Shown one piece after another: positions 43,792-52,552 of a stretch of DNA of 56,461 bases (positions are counted from its first letter, which is position 1; every line of letters begins with the position of its first letter). Under the pieces are notes generated by a model. It saw only the letters and a program-made list of their open reading frames with translations. It had not been told where the DNA came from and made no database searches. This DNA comes from Helicobacter sp. (GTDB lineage Bacteria; Campylobacterota; Campylobacteria; Campylobacterales; Helicobacteraceae). The position numbers and the translations under genes were made by a program. The stretch lies in NCBI RefSeq assembly GCF_014799995.1, contig NZ_JAAVGY010000058.1, positions 1 to 56,461 of the forward strand, given 5' to 3'.

Positions 43792-43820
43792 AAGTCCAAG
43801 ATTTCGGTATCTTAAGACTT
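43792..43820 (+). repeat. Palindrome in the receptor leader
   Basis: AAGTC..AGAT and ATCT..GACTT are arranged as a two-part inverted repeat around TTCGGT. It lies downstream of the -10 box, so it would form in the transcript or serve as an operator. Confidence 0.45.
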
Positions 43821-43856
43821 AAAATCTTGCAAAATCTCATTTGAAAGGCTTAAAAT

Positions 43857-45848
43857 ATGCAACACAAGCATAAAGTTCTACATCCTAAAGGGTTTAGAAA
43901 GAAATACTTTTCACTTGCGGCAATTTTGGCACTCAATAGCGCGCTTTTAGCGCAAAGTCAAAACATCGCCTTGAATGAAAAGTCAAATCTTGTAGAATCT
44001 CAAGACTTGAAACTTTCTATCACCCACGCAAAAGAGTTTGTAGAAAATGACGATTTCAAAGAAGAATTTAGTGCAGAGGAAATCCAACAATCCAATGCTC
44101 AAAATATCTACGACTTCTTGAATCAACATTCTCTACTTAAAATCACAACATATGGCAATCCCTACACTGCGAACATTGATTTGCGCGGATTTGGACAAAA
44201 TGGACATAAAAATCTCGCTATCATTGTAGATGGAATGCGCCTAGACAATATTGATTCTACGCCTGTTTCTTTGAGTGGAATCCCACTAGATTCTATCCAA
44301 AAAATAGAAATCTTAAGAGGCAAAGGCACAACCAAATATGGCAATGGTGCGACAAGCGGAATCCTAAAAATCACTACGAATCGCAAAGCAGGAGGTGCAT
44401 TGAATGTGGGTTATGCGAGCTATGACACACTCAATTCACAATTTTTTGCGCGTCATGTAGGGGATACTTTGAACATTGGAGTGTATGGACAATACCAGCA
44501 CAACGAGGGTGCAAGAAAAATTACACAAGGGAGCGAAGAAAAAGACGGAAGCCATAATAAAAATGGCGGAATCACAGCCTTTTACTACCCTAGTGATTCC
44601 ACACTTTTTAGGACGAACCTCAACTATTCCCAATACGCTATCAAGTATGCAAGCCCTCTTACAAAGGCACAATTTGATAGCAATCCCACACAAGCCCCCT
44701 TACCCTCTGCTTGGGGGGGGGACACTTTCACACACCAAAGACGTTGGGATTTGATTTATAGTTTGGGCTTCACACATTTTGGAGATTCTGGAATCATAAC
44801 TGATGTTAATTTTGGCGGTATGCGCAACGAAAGTGAATATATTAACTTTGACAATAAATACAATGGCAAAGGAATCTTTGGAGATTTTAACTCCTCTTTT
44901 CGCAACGATTCTTATCTTGCAGAAATTGGCGGCGAACTCAAGACAAATTCACGCATTAACAACCGCATTACTAAGGCGCAAGTGGATTCTGTGCTCCTCT
45001 ATCTTAATGGAGAAAAATACTTCGGGGATTCCACCCTCAATGCTGGAATCTCTACGCAAAGGGTGATTTCCAAACAAAATGGAGAGGGAGCTTATAGCAA
45101 GCAAGATAATTTATGGGGCGGTGAGCTGGGATTTCATTATCCCTTAAGTGCGCAAACTTCACTCTTTGCTTCTTATTCCCGCAGTTTTATTACACCCAAT
45201 GTGGATTGGATGTTGCGCTATGACCCGATTACTTATGCTCCAATCCCAAATAATATTATTGACACTGCGACCTTTGATACTTATCAAATCGGCACAAAAA
45301 GTTTGTTTGGAATCCACGAGTTAAGCGGAAATCTTTTTTGGATTAATGGCAATAAAGAAGCTTATTATGGCTTAAATAAAATGACAGGCATTTATGACAA
45401 TCAAAGCCTTGATAAGACGCGTAGAATTGGGGGAGAAGCGAAATTCACCACACATTTTAATGCACAAGTGCATTCTAGTCTAAGTTATGCCTATGTTGAT
45501 GCGACAATGCAAGGCGATGAGGGATATAAGGGCAATACGATTCCGGGCGTCTCTAAGCATACACTAAGCGCAAGCCTCAACTACTTACCTATCACGCAAT
45601 TAAATCTTGGAATCTCTTATAAATATGGCTCACGAGCGTATGATTATAACGACTTTGACAATGCCAATACCAAAGCCCCAAACTATCAAAGTCTCAATCT
45701 CAATGCAAGCTATCAGCTAAAAGGCTTTGAAATCTACGCCTATGTGCAGAATCTCACCAACCACAAAAATGCGATTGTTGTCTCTCAAAGCTACTATCCT
45801 TATGAGTTTGAGCGCGTTTTTGGCGGTGGCATAAAATACTCTTGGTGA
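43857..45848 (+). CDS. TonB-dependent outer-membrane receptor, phase-variable, ON
   Basis: Encodes 663 residues: signal peptide ending near LNSALLAQS, a plug domain (about 60-170; IYDFLNQHSLLKITTYGNP, ANIDLRGFG, IDSIQKIEILRGKGTTKYGN-like segment) and a 22-strand-type barrel ending FGGGIKYSW. Such receptors import iron complexes or other scarce ligands using TonB energy; the ligand here is not evident. Codons near residue 286 contain G9 at 44713-44721 (SAWGGDTF), in frame. Loss or gain of one G would truncate the protein in the barrel. The gene after it starts 1 base past the stop. Confidence 0.9.
   Translation: MQHKHKVLHPKGFRKKYFSLAAILALNSALLAQSQNIALNEKSNLVESQDLKLSITHAKEFVENDDFKEEFSAEEIQQSNAQNIYDFLNQHSLLKITTYGNPYTANIDLRGFGQNGHKNLAIIVDGMRLDNIDSTPVSLSGIPLDSIQKIEILRGKGTTKYGNGATSGILKITTNRKAGGALNVGYASYDTLNSQFFARHVGDTLNIGVYGQYQHNEGARKITQGSEEKDGSHNKNGGITAFYYPSDSTLFRTNLNYSQYAIKYASPLTKAQFDSNPTQAPLPSAWGGDTFTHQRRWDLIYSLGFTHFGDSGIITDVNFGGMRNESEYINFDNKYNGKGIFGDFNSSFRNDSYLAEIGGELKTNSRINNRITKAQVDSVLLYLNGEKYFGDSTLNAGISTQRVISKQNGEGAYSKQDNLWGGELGFHYPLSAQTSLFASYSRSFITPNVDWMLRYDPITYAPIPNNIIDTATFDTYQIGTKSLFGIHELSGNLFWINGNKEAYYGLNKMTGIYDNQSLDKTRRIGGEAKFTTHFNAQVHSSLSYAYVDATMQGDEGYKGNTIPGVSKHTLSASLNYLPITQLNLGISYKYGSRAYDYNDFDNANTKAPNYQSLNLNASYQLKGFEIYAYVQNLTNHKNAIVVSQSYYPYEFERVFGGGIKYSW
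44713..44721 (+). repeat. Homopolymer G9 tract inside the receptor gene
   Basis: Nine G in a row within the coding sequence, currently in frame. The length is in the range that slips in Helicobacter and Campylobacter contingency genes. Confidence 0.9.
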
Positions 45849-45849
45849 G

Positions 45850-46443
45850 ATGATGCGCAGCATTTCTCTGCGATTCTATTGCGCCTATAAACTCTTAAAC
45901 TCCCTTTTCTTGGGGGTTTCATTAGGGACAATTTTCATCATCTATGCTCCTTTAAGCCCCAAAACCTATTCTATTGGTGGAATCTCACTCGCACTGGGCG
46001 CGTTTGTTTTGACGTTGTTTTATACCAAAATCCTCCAAACAAAGCCTTACAAAAGGATTCTTTTAGGCTTGGAAGTTGTGCCCTTTGGCTATATTTTGGC
46101 TTATTTGCTCTTTCCTGATACTTTGTTTGGTGCGATAATGATTTACGCACTTTACCAAATTACCTTTATCTTTGGGGATTATTTAGGACGCGCAGAAACA
46201 TTGATTTTTTCACGCAAAGTGATTTTATCCGCATTGGACAAACACAAACAAATCGGCTATCTTTTGGGACTCGGAATCGCATTTGTGTTTTATACAACCC
46301 TAGAATTTTTTGGAATAGAGCAAAAAGAATCGCAAGTTTATAGCATACATTTTTTGCTGCTTTTGCTACAATGCGCTGTATTTATGACACTTTTTTATTC
46401 TTTCAAAAAGACAAAGGGACAACAATGCAATCGCAAGGCTTAA
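45850..46443 (+). CDS. Membrane protein of unknown function
   Basis: Encodes 197 residues with about six hydrophobic helices and short loops, resembling half of an MFS transporter (LGVSLGTIFIIYAPL, GGISLALGAFVLTLFY), although no diagnostic motif is present. ATG 45850 or 45853 may be used; both sit right after the receptor stop, so it is translationally coupled to it and may act in the same uptake route. The last 19 bases overlap the start of the cyclo-ligase gene. Confidence 0.75.
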   Translation: MMRSISLRFYCAYKLLNSLFLGVSLGTIFIIYAPLSPKTYSIGGISLALGAFVLTLFYTKILQTKPYKRILLGLEVVPFGYILAYLLFPDTLFGAIMIYALYQITFIFGDYLGRAETLIFSRKVILSALDKHKQIGYLLGLGIAFVFYTTLEFFGIEQKESQVYSIHFLLLLLQCAVFMTLFYSFKKTKGQQCNRKA

Positions 46444-47054
46444 AGGCAACCTACCGCAAGACTTTCAAGGCGAATCTCATCAAAACACGAATGCGCAAAA
46501 ACCTCTATGGGCTAGATTCCAGAATCCAAAAACAACTCAAAGCGCATTTGCAATGCTATATCCAATCCCATAAAAAGCACTCCAAATATCCTATAAATTT
46601 GCTTTTTTATTCGCCTTTGCCCTTAGAATTTGACATTAGAAAACTCTTGAGATTCTATCGGAAAACAAAAAGGGTGCGGGTATTCTTGCCCTTTATGCAC
46701 GAAGAAAGCTTCAAAGCCGTGCCCTATCGACTTCCTTTACAAAAGAAATCCTTTGGGGTTTTTGAGCCTAGCGATTCTAGCTATCACGCAACCATAGATT
46801 GTGCGATTGTCCCTGTGCTTGGAGTGGATAAAGAATTGCGGCGCATAGGGTTTGGTAAGGGAATGTATGATAGATTTTTCGCGCCTTATCAAGCCTCGCG
46901 CAAGACTCCAAAAATCCTTTTTGTTTGCCGCAATTTTAACTATGCTTCAGAAGTCATCACGCAAGACTATGATATTCGGGGCGATGTGTTGATTACTCCT
47001 CTTTATGCGCTCTCTCATCAAAGTAACGCACGACATTCACTTAAAACAAAATAA
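46425..47054 (+). CDS. 5-formyltetrahydrofolate cyclo-ligase family protein
   Basis: Encodes 209 residues from ATG 46425 (MQSQGLKATYRKTFKANL); an upstream in-frame start at 46371 would overlap the preceding gene by 73 bases. The ATP-binding signature IGFGKGMYDRFF matches GxGxGYYDR, and R-rich helices at the N-terminus fit the family. The enzyme recycles 5-formyl-THF to 5,10-methenyl-THF. In Campylobacter a similar gene adjoins the RNase Y gene; here a hydrolase gene and a repeat region lie between. Confidence 0.85.
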   Translation: MQSQGLKATYRKTFKANLIKTRMRKNLYGLDSRIQKQLKAHLQCYIQSHKKHSKYPINLLFYSPLPLEFDIRKLLRFYRKTKRVRVFLPFMHEESFKAVPYRLPLQKKSFGVFEPSDSSYHATIDCAIVPVLGVDKELRRIGFGKGMYDRFFAPYQASRKTPKILFVCRNFNYASEVITQDYDIRGDVLITPLYALSHQSNARHSLKTK

Positions 47055-47075
47055 CAAAACAATTACTTAAAAAAG

Positions 47076-47879
47076 CTATTCTAAAACAATGGGTTGGCTC
47101 AAAGGCATATGCGCACCCACTACCGGTATTTTTTCACTTTTCAGTCGTTGCAAAACCTCTTTGCGTGTTTTGATAGCCTCGTCCTTATCCACATCAAAAA
47201 CCAATGCAATCTCTGGCATTGCAATTTGCAAGGCATAAAAGTGCATAATATCAGCCCAAAAAAGAAGTTTGTCCTCTTTGTGCTGCAACAAAATCATATT
47301 ATGCCCTGGAGTGTGTCCATAGGCTGGAAGCGCGAGAATCTCTAAATCCCCCTGAAGCAAGGGTTTGTTTGGAGTGAAATAAACAATTTCTTTAAAGCTA
47401 TTAATGGAATCTTTAGCGTGTTTATCTCCGACATTCTGCCAATAATCAAACTCTCTTTTGTCTATCATTAGTTTGGCATTAGGGAAGTTATTTTGCCCCT
47501 TTTCATCTAGGATTCCGCCGATATGGTCTCTGTGCGCGTGTGTAATAAAGATATGCGTAATCTCATCAAAAGAAACATTCAATGCTTCTAATGCAGTTTT
47601 GAGATTCTTTTGCGTATGGGGATACCCTGTATCTACTAATGCCGTAAAATTGGGAGACTTAATCAGCAAAATATTATGCTCATTGGGTGTGAGTTTGGCA
47701 GAATTTTGCTCTACGAATTGTTTTTGCTTCTCATCTTGCAAAGCGAGAAAATCCAAGCTCAACGCACTTGTTTGCAGAGAAATCACATAAACTTCGCTGC
47801 TTGCCATTTTGATTGGAGAGACATTCCCCCCAAAAGCAAAATTTAAAAAAAGAAAAAATACAAATAAAGGCTTAAACAT
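47076..47879 (-). CDS. Exported metallo-beta-lactamase-fold hydrolase
   Basis: Encodes 267 residues with a signal peptide (MFKPLFVFFLFLNFAFG). Zinc motifs: ITHAHRDHIGGI (HxHxDH), GHTPGHNMILL, FWADIMH, and a final VGAHMP histidine. The arrangement matches the broad MBL family with lactonase-like members; the substrate is unknown. It is transcribed against its neighbours and is a single gene. Confidence 0.88.
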   Translation of the reverse strand: MFKPLFVFFLFLNFAFGGNVSPIKMASSEVYVISLQTSALSLDFLALQDEKQKQFVEQNSAKLTPNEHNILLIKSPNFTALVDTGYPHTQKNLKTALEALNVSFDEITHIFITHAHRDHIGGILDEKGQNNFPNAKLMIDKREFDYWQNVGDKHAKDSINSFKEIVYFTPNKPLLQGDLEILALPAYGHTPGHNMILLQHKEDKLLFWADIMHFYALQIAMPEIALVFDVDKDEAIKTRKEVLQRLKSEKIPVVGAHMPLSQPIVLE

Positions 47880-47981
47880 TCCCTCTCCTCTTGGTTTTGT
47901 GGTTGGATTATATCACAAAAAATCCTTAAGATTCTAATCATCAAAAATCCTTCCATTGTTTAATTTATGAAGTGCATTATG

Positions 47982-48019
47982 ATAGATTGCCACGAAGTCT
48001 TACGACTTCTCGCAATGAC
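47982..48019 (+). repeat. Dispersed GATTGC...GCAATGAC repeat, unit A
   Basis: ATAGATTGC at one end and CTCGCAATGAC at the other, with an inner AGTCTTACGACT palindrome. The same ends bracket units B and C. Confidence 0.7.
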
Positions 48020-48052
48020 GAGAAATGGGACTTAGAGGCGAGATTCCAAATT

Positions 48053-48095
48053 ATAGATTGCTTCGTCATTTGTTTTACTCATTCCTCGCAATGAC
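48053..48095 (+). repeat. Dispersed GATTGC...GCAATGAC repeat, unit B
   Basis: ATAGATTGCTTCGTC to CCTCGCAATGAC in the same orientation as unit A, with a different centre. Confidence 0.7.
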
Positions 48096-48124
48096 GCAGT
48101 GGAGTATTTGCGTATTCCTTTCTT

Positions 48125-48153
48125 GTCATTGCGAGGGCTTGCCCGAAGCAATC
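48125..48153 (-). repeat. Dispersed GATTGC...GCAATGAC repeat, unit C, inverted
   Basis: GTCATTGCGAG to GAAGCAATCC, the reverse complement of the ends of units A and B, with GGGCTTGCCC as central palindrome. Confidence 0.7.
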
Positions 48154-48391
48154 CATAATCTCGCAAATCTATAGCTTTAAATCTTCCTTTAAAAATTACT
48201 TAAACTCTCATTAAACTAAAAAAGAGTAGAATAAGAATTTATAAAGATATAAAGATTTTCAATAATTAATCAATTATATCAATTCAAGTTAGGGTAACAA
48301 GTTTAATAAATTACAAAATCTAAATTTCTCCAAATTATAACAAGCTTGCTTTTAAACCTTTGTTTTCCTAACGAATCTTAAAGGTATTAAT

Positions 48392-49963
48392 ATGGTAATA
48401 TGGGTGATTACGAGTTCTGTATTGTCCGCTTTGCTTGCCGGAGGTGGAAGCTATCTTATCTCACACAAACTCTCGCGTGCGGATTCTAAAGTCTTGCTAG
48501 AGCAAGCAAAGGCAAAGGCAAAAGCAATAGAATATGAGGCGGAAAGATTCCTACAAGAATCTAAAATCAAAGCCAAAGATATAGAGATAGAAGCAAAAGA
48601 AAAATGCGATAGAGAGAGTGCTAGAATCATCAAAGAATACGAGCTAAACTCATTAAATTTTGAGAAAGAAAAATTGAGAGAATCCCAACGCATTGAAAGG
48701 GAACTCTGCCGACTTGATAATGAAAAACAGCTACTTAGCAAAGACCGCAATGCGTTTTTTGAAGAGCAGAGTGCGCTGAAAAAACTCAAGAATACTTATC
48801 AACAAAAGCTAGAAGAGCTTACAAAAAATCTCTCTAAAGTTGCTTATTTGACCAAAAACGAAGCCAAAGGTATGCTACTAGAACGTATCAAAGAAGAAGC
48901 CAAACTAGAGTGCGCAAAAATCATTAGAGAACAAGAAGCAAACGCCAAAGCCGAAGCAAAGGCAAGAGCAAACTATATCCTAGCAATGGCGACTTCGCGC
49001 TTCGCAGGGGAGTTTGCCGCAGAACGTTTGATTCATACGATTGTCCTGCCAAGTGATGATTTAAAAGCACGCATTATTGGCAAAGAGGGACGCAATATCA
49101 AATGTCTAGAAATGATTTGTGGCGTGGATATTATCATTGACGACACTCCCAATGTGATTACTGTGAGCTCTCACAATCTCTATCGGCGTGCGATTGCAGT
49201 AGAAACGATTAATCGTCTGGTAGAAGACGGACGGATTCAGCCTGCACGCATTGAAGAAATCTATCAAAAATGCTTTGAAGATTTTGAAGAAAATGTGTAT
49301 CAAGAGGGCGAACGCGTGGTGCTAGATTTGGGCTTAAATGGAATCCACCCCGAGATTAAAAGGCTCATCGGCAAGTTGCGTTATCGTGCAAGCTATGGAC
49401 AAAATGCCTTGACACACAGCCTAGAAGTCGCCAATCTTGCAGGGATTATTGCGGCAGAATTGGGCGGGGATTGTATGCTTGCCACGCGCGCGGGATTATT
49501 GCACGATATTGGTAAAGCCCGCACACACGATTTCAAAGGCACGCACGTAGAGTTGGGGGCAGAAATCGCAAGACGATACAATGAACACCCTGTCGTGCTC
49601 AATACGATTCTATCCCACCACGGCGATGAGGAGATTAAGAGCGTGGAAGCTGCGGCGGTTTGTGCGGCTGATGCTCTCTCCGCTGGGCGTCCGGGCGCAA
49701 GACGTGAGGTACTAGAAAACTATCTAAGGCGCGTCAGTGAGATAGAAAAAATCGCAACTTCCAAAATGGGCGTTTTACACGCTTATGCAATTAACGCGGG
49801 GCGCGAAGTGCGTGTGATTGTCAAGTCTGAAGACATTAGCGATGAGGAATCCTATCTACTTGCCAAAGACATTGCCAAAGACATAGAATCGCAAGTGCAA
49901 TATCCCGGCGAAGTCAAAGTCAGCGTAATCCGAGAAACAAGAGCGTATGCGGTGGCGGGGTAA
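48392..49963 (+). CDS. rny: Ribonuclease Y
   Basis: Encodes 523 residues: N-terminal membrane anchor (WVITSSVLSALLAGGGSYLI), a long charged coiled coil (about 30-200), a KH RNA-binding domain (ARIIGKEGRNIKCLEMICGV) and an HD domain (THSLEVANLAG; GLLHDIGKA gives the HD pair). The C-terminus ends YPGEVKVSVIRETRAYAVAG. It is a membrane-bound endoribonuclease that starts mRNA decay. It is the last housekeeping gene before the polysaccharide locus. Confidence 0.97.
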   Translation: MVIWVITSSVLSALLAGGGSYLISHKLSRADSKVLLEQAKAKAKAIEYEAERFLQESKIKAKDIEIEAKEKCDRESARIIKEYELNSLNFEKEKLRESQRIERELCRLDNEKQLLSKDRNAFFEEQSALKKLKNTYQQKLEELTKNLSKVAYLTKNEAKGMLLERIKEEAKLECAKIIREQEANAKAEAKARANYILAMATSRFAGEFAAERLIHTIVLPSDDLKARIIGKEGRNIKCLEMICGVDIIIDDTPNVITVSSHNLYRRAIAVETINRLVEDGRIQPARIEEIYQKCFEDFEENVYQEGERVVLDLGLNGIHPEIKRLIGKLRYRASYGQNALTHSLEVANLAGIIAAELGGDCMLATRAGLLHDIGKARTHDFKGTHVELGAEIARRYNEHPVVLNTILSHHGDEEIKSVEAAAVCAADALSAGRPGARREVLENYLRRVSEIEKIATSKMGVLHAYAINAGREVRVIVKSEDISDEESYLLAKDIAKDIESQVQYPGEVKVSVIRETRAYAVAG

Positions 49964-49993
49964 AGAAAACCTAGTTTATAGAGGAGATTTAAA

Positions 49994-50807
49994 ATGTTAA
50001 GAGATTTTATCAAGAAAATTCATAATGCAACCCCAGCCAAACGCAAACACTTTGCAGAAATTAAAAGACTACAACAAGAATTATTTAGATTCTATTTCAA
50101 TCCTTATGGGACACACAAACTTGAGTTAATGCTCCGTAACGCTAGTGTTCCCGAGCAACATTACAACATTTTTTATAAAATGCTATCCTTACAGAAATCA
50201 AATCATTATGATTTCTATTATGAGGATATGATACCCCCCCCCCGACAGCAGAGTAAAACAAGACAATCCACCTTTGGTATGTATTGATGGCGGAGCCCAC
50301 AACGGCGTAGTTACAGACTTAATTTTATTTTGCGGTGGAATCTCTTATGCTTTTGAGCCAAACACTATCCTCAATGGACTTTTGCAGCTAAAATACAAAG
50401 ATAATCCAAATGTAATTGTAAGCAGCAATGCACTTTCAAACAAATTCTATTCTACAAAATTTCTCATAGACAAAGGAGGAATTCTTTCGCAAGGGAATCG
50501 CATTGGGCAGAGTGATATGGACGCCACTCAAGAATCTTATGATGTCAAAGTTATTGATTTAAGCCAAGTGATTGAAAAAATCATCCTGCCAAAATATCAA
50601 AGAATCTATCTACTAAAACTAGATATTGAAGGTGAAGAGTTTAATGTTTTGGATTCTATCTTAACTAAAAAACTCTACCAACACATTGATTTCATTGTTT
50701 GTGAAACACATGAGAGATTTTTTTCTGATGGTGATGTCAAAATGCAAAAACTTAAAAGTCGTATTCAAGAATATGGAGCAAAAAATATATTCCTTGATTG
50801 GATTTAA
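49994..50807 (+). CDS. Phase-variable FkbM-family methyltransferase, OFF at C10
   Basis: The start ATG 49994 (GAGGAGAT upstream) reads 84 codons to a C10 tract at 50234-50243, then ends out of frame at 50287 (FGMY stop). The methyltransferase frame resumes on the other side: PPLVCIDGGAHNGVV (SAM-binding motif I), FEPN, LLKLDIEGEEFNVLDS and a C-terminal end at 50807. With 9 C the two parts fuse into about 270 residues. FkbM enzymes O-methylate sugars. An internal TTG at 50274 would remove the N-terminal third and is unlikely to give an active enzyme. It opens the glycan locus after rny. Confidence 0.88.
50234..50243 (+). repeat. Homopolymer C10 phase-variation tract
   Basis: Ten C within the FkbM gene; nine restore the frame. 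Confidence 0.95.
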
Positions 50808-50825
50808 ATCAGAAAATGCAGTTTA

Positions 50826-51642
50826 TTATACACCCTTAACAAATCTGACCAAATCCCGCATAAATCTCGTTGGATGTCGCCAATAAAGTCTAATGGGGTT
50901 TTCTTGGCATTTTTCTTGGCATTTCTGAAAATAAATTTCCATATACTTTGGATGAGCAATATACAAAGGCTCTTCAGGGATTAAGCCTTTGTTCTCTAAC
51001 AAATGAACTTTTGTTTGATGAACAAACAATAATAAATTTTGCCTATACCAAAAACAAATTTTTTCATTGTTCCAAAAATTTTTGCGAATATCAAAGCATA
51101 CATAACCAAATTCAGAGAATAAATCTGCCCAATATTTTGGGGGTTGCTCATTGAAATGGTCTGTTCCTCCTTGATAAGGAATTGCAGCAGAAAACAAAAC
51201 AATATCTGAAAATTTAGTCAAAAGATCAATAAAATTTTTGGCATATTGTGCTTCTAAATGTTCCGCTACCTCCAAACTTTCTGCCAAATCAAAAGGCTTA
51301 GCCTCATACTTTGCCCCTGAATCTTGACATACGATTTTAAAAACCTCATCTGCATTCTTTCTTAAATCCACTCTCTTATAATAATCTTTTTGGGAAATAT
51401 AAAACAATCTTTCGTCTACATCGTTGCCATCAATGCCAAAAATTCTAATGTTTGGTTTAATATCCTGCCACGCCTTTAACCAAGTTCCAACACCACAACC
51501 AATATCTATTATGCTTTTTATGTCGGTAAATGCCCCCCCCCCCCGCTAAAATACCAGAAATAACTTCTTTTGCAGAATCATAACTTTCTTGTGCTTGAGA
51601 GTGATAAAAATTCTCATCATAATTGTTTTGCTTTTTTGACAT
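50826..51642 (-). CDS. Phase-variable class I methyltransferase, OFF at G12
   Basis: Start ATG 51642 (MSKKQNNYDENFYHSQAQ) lies 6 bases after AGGAAG; an ATG at 51648 is too close to it. The frame enters a G12 tract (coding strand, 51533-51544) after VISGILAG and goes out of frame to a stop at 51457. The continuing frame reads SIIDIGCGVGTWLKAW (SAM motif I), FGIDGNDVDE, FDLAESLEVAEHL and FSAAIPYQGGTDH, ending at 50826. Eleven G would give about 271 residues. SAM-dependent methylation of a surface sugar is likely. It converges with the FkbM gene. Confidence 0.88.
51533..51544 (+). repeat. Homopolymer C12/G12 phase-variation tract
   Basis: Twelve C on the plus strand, inside the methyltransferase gene of the minus strand; eleven restore the frame. 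Confidence 0.95.
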
Positions 51643-51701
51643 TTGCATCTTCCTAAAAACAAAATTTTATATTAAAATACCAAATAAAAAAGGATTTTAC
51701 C

Positions 51702-52551
51702 ATAAAAAATACGATTCATAGTTTTTGGTTTAGCAAAAACATTAAAAAAAATGCTATTAGCGACATGGAAATATTATGTATTGCTTCCTATCTTTCCTGT
51801 AATCATCCTTTTACACTTTATACTTATACACCACAAGATGCTTCTATGCTGTATTTAACAGAAAGATTACAGCTCCATAAAAATTTTTCTAATTTTTCCA
51901 TTAAGAATGCAAATGAAATAGTGTCGCAAGACAAGATTTTTTTTGATAATAGAGGCGAAGTTGGAATCGCAGCCTTTAGCGACTATATTAGATACTATAT
52001 TCTTTATAAAGAAGGGGGCTGGTGGGTAGATACAGACACGATCTGTGTCCAAAATTTAAAATCCCTTGATATGCCTTTTGTTTTTGCTTCCGAAAGACAA
52101 AAAGACGGTTCTATCATTCCAACCACATGCGTTATAAAAGCCCCAAAAGGTTCTCCAATGTTACTAAAAATTATTCAAGAAATGGAACAAATAATCTCGG
52201 ATAAAAAAAATAGAGCCGGAAGGTTAAAACTCGAAAATATCTTGAGATTTAATTTCCCTATAAAAGTCAAATGGGGAATCATCGGTCCACTCTTTTTAGG
52301 AGATTTTATTGTGCGGCATAAGCTAGAAAATTATGTTGTTGATGCCAAATACTTTTGTGATATTAATTGGTTTGAAACCAAAAATTTCATTACGCCACAT
52401 ACCAAGATAACAATTAATAAAGATATATATATATATATATCATCTTTGGAATGCTATGTGGTCAGATTTACAACTTGATAAAAACGCGGAATATCCTAAT
52501 AGCCTTTGGGAATATTTTAAGAAAAAATATCTAGCATTGAGTGATAATTAA
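51702..52551 (+). CDS. Glycosyltransferase (DXD, GT32-like), OFF at (AT)9, AUA at expected start
   Basis: The family N-terminus IHSFWFSKN is in frame upstream of the first ATG (51765), but no ATG, GTG or TTG precedes it. An AUA codon at 51702-51704, with AAGGA 7 bases before it, stands where the start should be. The enzyme core has GGWWVDTDTIC (DXD metal site), AAFSDYIRYYILYKE and LGDFIVRHKLENYV. The frame runs into (AT)9 at 52423-52440 and stops at 52478. The expected C-terminus, HLWNAMWSDLQLDKN...SLWEYFKKKYL, lies one frame away to 52551. Ten or seven AT units would restore it. Translation from 51765 would give 262 residues when ON, but without the first 21 conserved codons. Confidence 0.8.
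52423..52440 (+). repeat. Dinucleotide (AT)9 phase-variation tract
   Basis: Nine AT units in a row near the 3' end of the glycosyltransferase gene. Adding one unit, or removing two, puts the C-terminal 37 residues in frame. Confidence 0.9.
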
Positions 52552-52552
52552 A

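Larger units (their letters stand above)
47880..48391. other. 512-base gap holding repeats
   Basis: No convincing gene is present. It contains three copies of a short dispersed repeat (separate entries) at 47982-48153, then about 230 AT-rich bases with no clear motif before the RNase Y gene. Confidence 0.7.

Noticed and set aside
43741..43860. Fur box upstream of the TonB-dependent receptor
   Set aside because: No stretch fits the known Campylobacter/Helicobacter Fur pattern well enough.
47982..48153. CRISPR array
   Set aside because: Units are unequal, one is inverted, spacing is irregular, and no cas genes are present.
50274..50807. Independent short FkbM gene starting at TTG 50274
   Set aside because: The start lies inside the SAM-binding motif and the upstream in-frame sequence continues to the C tract, so it is the second part of a frameshifted gene.
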